Origin: an uncultured Porphyromonadaceae bacterium
Lineage (GTDB): Bacteria > Bacteroidota > Bacteroidia > Bacteroidales > Muribaculaceae
Length of the DNA: 64,000 nucleotides
Direction: 5' to 3'
Assembly (NCBI GenBank): GCA_900545955.1
Contig: URAU01000012.1
Coordinates: forward strand, 21,661 to 85,660
The position numbers and the translations under genes are program-made. The notes beneath the pieces were generated by a model, which saw only the letters and a program-made list of their open reading frames with translations, had not been told where the DNA came from and did no database searches. Positions 58,856 through 64,000 of this stretch are shown here, in pieces. Every line of letters starts with the position of its first letter. Position 1 is the stretch's first letter.

Positions 58856-59857
58856 ATGGACAGTTCATCGACCCTCCTGAGCGATTTTCTCGGCCAGCTC
58901 GGCGTAGCCCACACGCGCGGCTACACGTCGGAGCGCTACGTGTCGATGCCCTTTCCCACGCTGTTCGGCCTGAAGAAACTGCTGGAGGAATATGGTGTGG
59001 AAAGCCGCGGTATCCGGCTGGAGAATCCGGCCGACATCGTGAGCCTTCCCACCCCGTTTCTGGCCAGGACGGTAGGCGGATTCATCATCGTGACCGCCTG
59101 CGACGGCCATAAGCTCGACTACATATCGAGCGGACAGCCTGAAACCATCGCCGTGGAGGATTTCACACCGGCCTGGTGCGGCACCGCGCTGCTCGCCTAT
59201 CCGCGTCGCGACGCGCGCGAACCGGGCTACGGCCTCCACAAGCGGCTGGAGATAGCCCAGGCCGCCAAGCGATGGATTCTGATTGCTATCGCCGTAGTGC
59301 TGGGAATCTACCTCTTCGTGAGCGGAGGCCAGTGGCGCCATTGGTCGATGTGGGGCATCGCCGCCATCGACCTTACGGGCATATATATAAGCTGGCTGCT
59401 CCTGCAGAAAACGCTGAAAATCCATAGCCGCGCCGCCGACAGGGTTTGCGGCATAATCGAGGCCGGAGGATGCGACGACGTGGTCCACAGCGCAGCCTCC
59501 AAATTCTTCGGCCTATTCTCATGGAGCGAGGTCGGCTTCACCTATTTCTCGGTGAGCCTGCTCTGCCTGCTGATTTTTCCGGAATATACACCCTATCTGG
59601 CCGCAATAAATGTATGCTGCCTTCCGTATTCATTCTGGAGCGTATGGTATCAGAAGTTCCGCGCCAAAGCGTGGTGCACCCTCTGCCTTACGGTGCAGGC
59701 TTCACTGTGGGGGCTGTTCGGCTTCTATCTTGCCGGCGGATGGCTCAGCCATGTGTTTCCGCTCCGCATCCAGTTTTTCGTGCTTGGATTCACCTACGCA
59801 GGCGTTCTCCTGGCCCTCAACAGCGTAATGCCACGTTTTGAAAACCGACAGCAATGA
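58856..59857 (+). CDS. VKOR-family protein with N-terminal C39-like domain
   Basis: 333 residues. Residues 1-about 125 resemble a peptidase C39-like domain (SMPFPTLFGLKKLLEEYGVESRGIRLENPADI; GGFIIVTACDGHKLDYI) but lack the catalytic Cys motif. From about 138 on there are five membrane segments of the vitamin K epoxide reductase family, with loop cysteines 198 and 206, conserved SKFFGLFSWSEVGF and the redox pair AWCTLC (Cys274/277). VKOR oxidises a thioredoxin-like partner using quinones and so drives disulfide formation. The three adjacent thioredoxin-like genes supply possible partners. Confidence 0.9.
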   Translation: MDSSSTLLSDFLGQLGVAHTRGYTSERYVSMPFPTLFGLKKLLEEYGVESRGIRLENPADIVSLPTPFLARTVGGFIIVTACDGHKLDYISSGQPETIAVEDFTPAWCGTALLAYPRRDAREPGYGLHKRLEIAQAAKRWILIAIAVVLGIYLFVSGGQWRHWSMWGIAAIDLTGIYISWLLLQKTLKIHSRAADRVCGIIEAGGCDDVVHSAASKFFGLFSWSEVGFTYFSVSLLCLLIFPEYTPYLAAINVCCLPYSFWSVWYQKFRAKAWCTLCLTVQASLWGLFGFYLAGGWLSHVFPLRIQFFVLGFTYAGVLLALNSVMPRFENRQQ

Positions 59858-60033
59858 AACCACGACAGATACCTCCGCCCGACCCCTCGGTGAAGTTCAC
59901 CGAACTCACTCCTCTGCAGCTCAATGCGCTCCACCTGGCCGACAAGCGCACCCTGCTCACCCCCCAGCTGCTCGAGCAGATGGCTGCCCGACGCGCCGCC
60001 GCCAGAACATCGGCAGAGGATAAAACGTTATAG
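59854..60033 (+). CDS. Small hypothetical protein, 59 residues
   Basis: A short gene starting in the VKOR stop codon (ATGA overlap) and ending at TAG 60031-60033. It is hydrophilic, without cysteines or signal peptide, with a Pro-rich start, then FTELTPLQLNALHLADKRTLLT and a Lys/Arg/Ala-rich helix. The coupling to the VKOR gene and the 50-base spacing before trxA support that it is real. No family recognised. Confidence 0.6.
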   Translation: MKPRQIPPPDPSVKFTELTPLQLNALHLADKRTLLTPQLLEQMAARRAAARTSAEDKTL

Positions 60034-60082
60034 TCTATAGACAATACGACAAGAAAACAACAAACTAAAAACATATATCATT

Positions 60083-60406
60083 ATGAGCGAATTCAGCAAC
60101 ATAATCGGCGAATCGAAACCCACTCTGGTCGACTTTTTCGCAACCTGGTGCGGCCCATGCAAAATGCAGGCTCCCATTCTCGAAGCAGTCAAGAAAACCG
60201 TAGGCGACACAGCCAACATCGTGAAAATCGACATCGACAAGAATCAGGAACTCGCCATGCGCTACCGCGTACAGTCGGTGCCCACCCTCATTCTGTTCAA
60301 GAACGGCGAACCCGTATGGCGCACCGTCGGGGTGCAGCAGCAGGGCCTGCTCGAAAGCAAAATCAGGGAGTATATCCCCGAAAAATCCGACGAAAAGTTC
60401 AACTGA
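60083..60406 (+). CDS. trxA: Thioredoxin (CGPC)
   Basis: 107 residues with the classical active site ATWCGPCK (Cys23, Cys26), VDFF before it, and VPTLILFKNG with the cis-Pro. No signal peptide, so it should act as a cytoplasmic disulfide reductase. Third gene of the VKOR/thioredoxin cluster. Confidence 0.92.
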   Translation: MSEFSNIIGESKPTLVDFFATWCGPCKMQAPILEAVKKTVGDTANIVKIDIDKNQELAMRYRVQSVPTLILFKNGEPVWRTVGVQQQGLLESKIREYIPEKSDEKFN

Positions 60407-60458
60407 AGAAGTGTCATCACGACCCGTCAGCGGAAACGGTTTTAAAAATTTACAAATT

Positions 60459-60755
60459 ATGGATACATTGAAAAACGCATTGGCCGAAGCCAAGCCGACA
60501 CTCGTCGAAGTGTTCTCGCCCCGATGCTCGCATTGCGTGGATATGGAGCCGGTAGTAGCCGAGCTCCGCATCCGACTGGCCGACAAGGCCAACGTGATTC
60601 AAATCGACGGCACCGTCGACCAGGATATTATGCACGAATACAAAATAGCCGCCTATCCCTGCTGGCTCCTCTTTAAGGACGGCAAACTGGCATGGCGCGA
60701 CTACGGATCGAAGCCTCTGGGTGAACTCGAGCACATGGTGCGCGACTTTATCTGA
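60459..60755 (+). CDS. Thioredoxin-like protein (CSHC)
   Basis: 98 residues from the ATG at 60459 (MDTLKNALAEAK); a longer frame lacks similarity to the fold. The active site is SPRCSHC (Cys23, Cys26), where the Trp before the first Cys is replaced by Arg. The cis-Pro loop reads AAYPCWLLFKDG with an extra Cys next to the Pro. These changes suggest specialised redox behaviour. Last thioredoxin of the cluster, 52 bases after trxA. Confidence 0.85.
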   Translation: MDTLKNALAEAKPTLVEVFSPRCSHCVDMEPVVAELRIRLADKANVIQIDGTVDQDIMHEYKIAAYPCWLLFKDGKLAWRDYGSKPLGELEHMVRDFI

Positions 60756-60774
60756 GTTTTTCGCGATAAATCAT

Positions 60775-60782
60775 TACCTTTG
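60775..60782 (+). promoter_or_regulatory. -7 promoter box before the prephenate dehydrogenase gene
   Basis: TACCTTTG matches the -7 consensus, with a TTTTT tract around 60757-60761 upstream. The leader to the ATG at 60866 is about 75 nt. Confidence 0.55.
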
Positions 60783-60865
60783 CAAGGGAGTCGACATTGC
60801 GCCGGCTCCCTTGCCGGTGTTTTTACCGCCAGCCATTCAGTTCATTCAGTCAACCGCCAGTTCCT

Positions 60866-61639
60866 ATGAAAATCCTGATACTCGGTGCCGGAAAAATGGG
60901 CACTTTCTTCTGCGATCTCCTGTCGTTCAGCCACGATGTCGCGCTCTACGACCCCGACCCGAAGCGTATGCGGTTCATTTTCAATGCCCGGCGTATGCTC
61001 AGTCTCGACGAGGCCGACGAGTTCGCCCCGGACTTGCTTATCAACGCCGCTACCGTCAGCCATACCATTGAGGCATTCCGCCAGGCGCTCCCGCATCTGC
61101 CGGCCACCTGCATACTCAGCGACATAGCCTCCGTAAAATCAGGCTTGCCGGAATTCTACGCCTCAGCCGGGCATCCGTTTGTGAGCACCCACCCCATGTT
61201 CGGCCCGACTTTCGCCTCGCTCGACAATCTGAGCCACCAGAACGCCATAGTAATCAGCGAGGGGTCGGACCTGGGCAAAGCTTTTTTCCGCGACCTCTAC
61301 AGCTCGTTGCACCTCAACATCGCCGAAGCCGACTTCGCCACCCACGACCAGATGATGAGCTATTCGCTCACCGTCCCCATGGCCGCCACAATGGCATTCG
61401 CCAACATCGCCGGGCGCCAGGAAGCCCCCGGAACCACCTTCGGGCGCCACATAGCCATAGCGCGCGGCGTAACCTCCGAAGACGAGAACCTGCTGGTTGA
61501 AATCCTGATGAACCCACACAGCGCCACACGCCTCGACGCCCTCATCGCCAGCCTCCAGTCGCTCCGCGACGCCGTAGCCTCCGGCAACCGCCCCGCCCTC
61601 CGCTCCTACATAGCCTCCGCCGCCTCCGCCGTCAAATAA
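60866..61639 (+). CDS. tyrA: Prephenate dehydrogenase
   Basis: 257 residues from the ATG at 60866, the size of the Bacteroidales enzyme. Rossmann motif ILGAGKMGTFFCDLL, then SDIASVKSG, STHPMFGPTFAS and TFGRHIAIARG. It converts prephenate to 4-hydroxyphenylpyruvate for tyrosine. The frame continues 23 codons upstream but that part overlaps the leader. No ACT domain is present, so feedback control must differ from enzymes that have one. Confidence 0.9.
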   Translation: MKILILGAGKMGTFFCDLLSFSHDVALYDPDPKRMRFIFNARRMLSLDEADEFAPDLLINAATVSHTIEAFRQALPHLPATCILSDIASVKSGLPEFYASAGHPFVSTHPMFGPTFASLDNLSHQNAIVISEGSDLGKAFFRDLYSSLHLNIAEADFATHDQMMSYSLTVPMAATMAFANIAGRQEAPGTTFGRHIAIARGVTSEDENLLVEILMNPHSATRLDALIASLQSLRDAVASGNRPALRSYIASAASAVK

Positions 61640-61674
61640 CCACCCGGCCACCCGATAGAAGATGGTCTAAATAG

Positions 61675-61698
61675 GAGGTGCGAATCATTTCGCACCTC
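61675..61698. terminator. Hairpin between convergent genes
   Basis: GAGGTGCGAA (61675-61684) and TTCGCACCTC (61689-61698) form a perfect 10-bp stem with loop TCAT. No T-run follows. It could end both transcripts or belong to another palindromic repeat family. Confidence 0.5.
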
Positions 61699-61739
61699 AC
61701 GCATTAACAGAACTCCCGTACCTATAGGATGAATGCGCC

Positions 61740-62387
61740 CTAAGGCTGCGGAGGGCGGCTGGGGATAACCATATGTATCAGTTGGCTCTCCTGTTCCTGC
61801 GAGTCCATCAGGATTTTGAGGTCGGAATAAAGATGCGTTTCATCATTGTATTTTCCTGTTATCTCGAATACGAAAGGATCCTGCCGCATCGGTACATACA
61901 GCGAAAACTTCGTCTTGAAACTGTATGAAAAGTCCGGCAAACGCTTTCGTTTACAAAACGCACTGATAGCCAGCGAATAGTCTTTATCGCTATAATCGGA
62001 AACATCCCATGTCTGCCATGGTTCAGTCTGTAGTTTTAAGCTTCTAACGACAAAGCCGTTTGTATATTCGTAACTCGGAAGTCGATTGCCGGATTTATAT
62101 TCTTTCCAATTTAAATCACACTTTTCACACTTCAGGTCGGAAAGAAAAAAATTCCCCTCCATCCAGGATACGCCCGGAAGCCAATGGCCCTCGGTATCAG
62201 AGTTCAGGAGATTCTCTCCATTTTCGTTCTCCACAATAACCCTGAGAATTTCCTGATCCCAATCGGGATAACCGGGCCAAGGTTCCCCTCCAATAATAAT
62301 ATTCTCATCATCCTTGCACGCCGAGGCAAAAACCGCGAGCATGCAAAGGATTACCGCGTTTATCCAAATTCGATAATATTGTTTCAT
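61740..62387 (-). CDS. Hypothetical lipoprotein downstream of a C10 peptidase
   Basis: 215 residues with lipobox FASAC (Cys24) and acidic KDDEN. The mature part is beta-rich, with a CEKC pair at about 89-92 and the segment EYTNGFVVRSLKLQ. No family recognised. It starts five bases after the peptidase stop, so the two are one operon. A cognate inhibitor or accessory factor is possible since C10 peptidases often have such neighbours, but nothing in the sequence proves it. Confidence 0.7.
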   Translation of the reverse strand: MKQYYRIWINAVILCMLAVFASACKDDENIIIGGEPWPGYPDWDQEILRVIVENENGENLLNSDTEGHWLPGVSWMEGNFFLSDLKCEKCDLNWKEYKSGNRLPSYEYTNGFVVRSLKLQTEPWQTWDVSDYSDKDYSLAISAFCKRKRLPDFSYSFKTKFSLYVPMRQDPFVFEITGKYNDETHLYSDLKILMDSQEQESQLIHMVIPSRPPQP

Positions 62388-62392
62388 GATGA

Positions 62393-63721
62393 TTATTTTA
62401 GTATTGTTGCAAATTTTATATCTGTATAACTTCTCCCAAATTCTGTCGGATTCGGATTGCCTTTTGTTGGTTTTTTGGGATTAAAAACCCCGTCAAGATA
62501 CCATCCATTACATTTATCTCCCCACCCCCAGTTAAAAAAGTTATAGCAGGAGCCGTCAATCTCCTCCCAGTCGCTAAGAATCCTAAATTTACCCAGCATC
62601 GGGTCAAGTTCACACAATCTTCGCCTTAGATGATAATCCTGAGTGCCATCACATATCCACATATGTCCACCTCCAATATTACCCTCTCCAACTACAATTA
62701 CAATTGGAGAATACCTGAGGACGCTTGATATAGCTCTGAATTCATAATCCCTGAAAACAACTTCATACCCCCATTTCTCCATTGTTTTCTTCCATTTGTT
62801 ACGATTGGTAGATGTCGCGTTCTCCGGAATTTTATATTCACTTTCATTGAGTTCGCCTAATTGTCTGCATAAGTGTGCAATTTGGGTATGCACGGAGCTT
62901 ATATTACTCTCGGCGCACCTCTCTTCAACAAGCTTATATGGATATTGAATAGTGAAATGACAATGTTTTTTGATTTCTTTCCAGTCAAGATGAAGTACCT
63001 GCCCATTAACTTCATCGGAATATGTCAATGGAAGGTCTTTAGGATATTCATAATACGATAGGGCAAACATCATAGCAGTGTTTGAGCATCCGGACAAGCC
63101 GTTTGGACATAACCACCCTTCGGGGCTGCCCTGCCCCCAATAATTTGGCGTACGTGGTGCAATCCTACTATGCCAGATTGTATCGGTCTCGTAATATGTA
63201 AACATATCACGTTTGTATGGGAACCAATTCACATCCCCTCGGGACTTGGGTTCTTCCGGTTGATTGATATATTGTTTCGCCGCTTCGACAAACATGAGGA
63301 AACCCGGGTTGTCAACCTCGCTCATGTCGTGGAGATTGCCGGCGAGAGAAACTGCAAGCAGTTCCTCGGTCGATTTATTAGAGGAAACCAACGCGAAGCC
63401 GCTCTCATCTTCATAATTCACAACATAAAGAGGATATTCGGAATCATCAGCCGACCGGGATTTTGAATCGCGCAACACGATGGCCCCCTCGCGTTTGTTG
63501 ACTTTACGTCTGAAACTCGTCGCACTTCGCGAATTTTCCGCTTCCCAGTCCAACAGATTAAGCCCCCTTTCAGCAGCCTCAACCGCCTCGTCGGGTGTCC
63601 TCATATTGGGGTTTTGAGATTCGGGAACCTGGTTCTCCGGCATTTCGGTAATCAGACTCTCATCGTTGCTACAGGCTGTTAGACATACAGCCAACAGACC
63701 CAAATAAATGAAATGCTTCAT
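62393..63721 (-). CDS. C10-family cysteine peptidase (streptopain-like) lipoprotein
   Basis: 442 residues from the ATG at 63721; another in-frame ATG seven codons earlier lacks signal character. Lipobox CLTAC (Cys17). A Spi-like propeptide (about 38-155; DEAVEAAERGLNLL, YVVNYEDESGFALVSSNKST) precedes the catalytic domain. Cys212 in LSGCSNTAMMFALSYY and His353 in GGGHMWICDG are the likely dyad, and NFFNWGWGDKCNGWYL forms the third motif. Homologues in Bacteroides are secreted proteases. Here it is anchored to the membrane. Confidence 0.9.
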   Translation of the reverse strand: MKHFIYLGLLAVCLTACSNDESLITEMPENQVPESQNPNMRTPDEAVEAAERGLNLLDWEAENSRSATSFRRKVNKREGAIVLRDSKSRSADDSEYPLYVVNYEDESGFALVSSNKSTEELLAVSLAGNLHDMSEVDNPGFLMFVEAAKQYINQPEEPKSRGDVNWFPYKRDMFTYYETDTIWHSRIAPRTPNYWGQGSPEGWLCPNGLSGCSNTAMMFALSYYEYPKDLPLTYSDEVNGQVLHLDWKEIKKHCHFTIQYPYKLVEERCAESNISSVHTQIAHLCRQLGELNESEYKIPENATSTNRNKWKKTMEKWGYEVVFRDYEFRAISSVLRYSPIVIVVGEGNIGGGHMWICDGTQDYHLRRRLCELDPMLGKFRILSDWEEIDGSCYNFFNWGWGDKCNGWYLDGVFNPKKPTKGNPNPTEFGRSYTDIKFATILK

Positions 63722-63753
63722 GATGATTGGTTTCGGTTTCATAGTATGATTCG

Positions 63754-63785
63754 CAAAAGTAACGATAGCTATTCATTTTCCCAAA
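63754..63785 (-). promoter_or_regulatory. Promoter of the C10 peptidase operon
   Basis: On the minus strand TTTG (63782-63785) and TACTTTTG (63754-63761) are 20 bases apart. The leader to the ATG at 63721 is short (about 25 nt). Confidence 0.7.
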
Positions 63786-63876
63786 TTTTGTATTAAAAAT
63801 TTATAGCGATCGATTTAACACACGACGCCCCGCTATGGGGCATGGATCCTGAACATGCTTACATAACGCTCTGCTT

Positions 63877-63901
63877 GTTCTTTTCGCGGGTCGAAAAGAA
63901 C
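63877..63901. repeat. Palindromic repeat near the right edge
   Basis: GTTCTTTTCG (63877-63886) and CGAAAAGAAC (63892-63901) form a perfect 10-bp stem with loop CGGGT. Part of a non-coding right end of the window. Confidence 0.7.
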
Positions 63902-63958
63902 CAAAAGACCGAGGGGCGCGGAGAAAAGCCGGACGGCGAGGGCGCCCGCGCTGCGGCT

Positions 63959-63995
63959 GAGCGGCAGAACTCGCTGCGCTCAGACACTGCCGCTC
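63959..63995. repeat. Second hairpin near the right edge
   Basis: GAGCGGCAG (63959-63967) and CTGCCGCTC (63987-63995) pair around a 19-nt loop that contains GCTGCGCTC. The 60 bases between this and the previous hairpin are GC-rich and hold no ORF. Confidence 0.6.
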
Positions 63996-64000
63996 CGAGA

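Overview
This window looks like a chromosome segment of a gut Bacteroidales bacterium, most likely Muribaculaceae-like. Three things point that way: a SusC/SusD polysaccharide-utilisation-type locus, promoters with the Bacteroidota -7 consensus TAnnTTTG (often with TTTG about 19-21 bases upstream), and many families typical of the order (DUF4254, DUF3822, DUF4252 next to an ECF sigma factor, lipidated TamA/TamL, C10 peptidase lipoprotein). Coding sequence is GC-rich and most intergenic DNA is AT-rich. The family-level placement is inference.

1-16.9 kb: one long minus-strand operon (ribokinase, SusC, SusD, three ADP-ribosylglycohydrolase paralogues, two secreted esterases, a sugar permease, a fibronectin-III lipoprotein) diverges from a LacI-type regulator. 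Its content resembles the ribose/nucleoside scavenging (rus) locus of Bacteroides thetaiotaomicron, but with more hydrolases and with esterases. An 18-bp near-palindromic operator overlaps the -7 box of the operon promoter. susC is interrupted by a 7-bp near-duplication that shifts the frame.

16.9-28.7 kb: housekeeping genes (phosphoglycerate mutase, queE, queD, trmB, Mrp ATPase, aroQ, O-methyltransferase, ribF), a small AT-rich island (XRE regulator, duplicated-domain membrane protein, NERD protein), then a PerR-like regulator, rubrerythrin and flavin reductase stress module and a SlyD-type isomerase.

28.8-45 kb: O-antigen-type flippase, YrdC/YciO and YciH translation-related genes, homocysteine methyltransferase, rsmD, DUF3822, a large Ig-like lipoprotein, tRNA-Arg(CCT), folA-thyA, an extracytoplasmic iron-sulfur electron-transfer pair, a SpoU methyltransferase, a promoter-to-terminator intergenic transcript of about 400 nt, a secreted repeat protein and DUF4254.

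45-64 kb: tamB-tamL, an ECF sigma/anti-sigma operon framed by two DUF4252 genes, gapA, a Pit-type phosphate transporter, a thioredoxin/VKOR cluster, prephenate dehydrogenase, and a C10 peptidase lipoprotein operon.

The least explained signal is a set of intergenic inverted-repeat elements (22.9, 23.4, 38.5, 41.6 and 44.8 kb). Two terminal-repeat families each occur as a full element of about 180-190 bp and as a short end-only form. Both full elements share a central hairpin whose stem differs by compensatory changes between conserved flanks.
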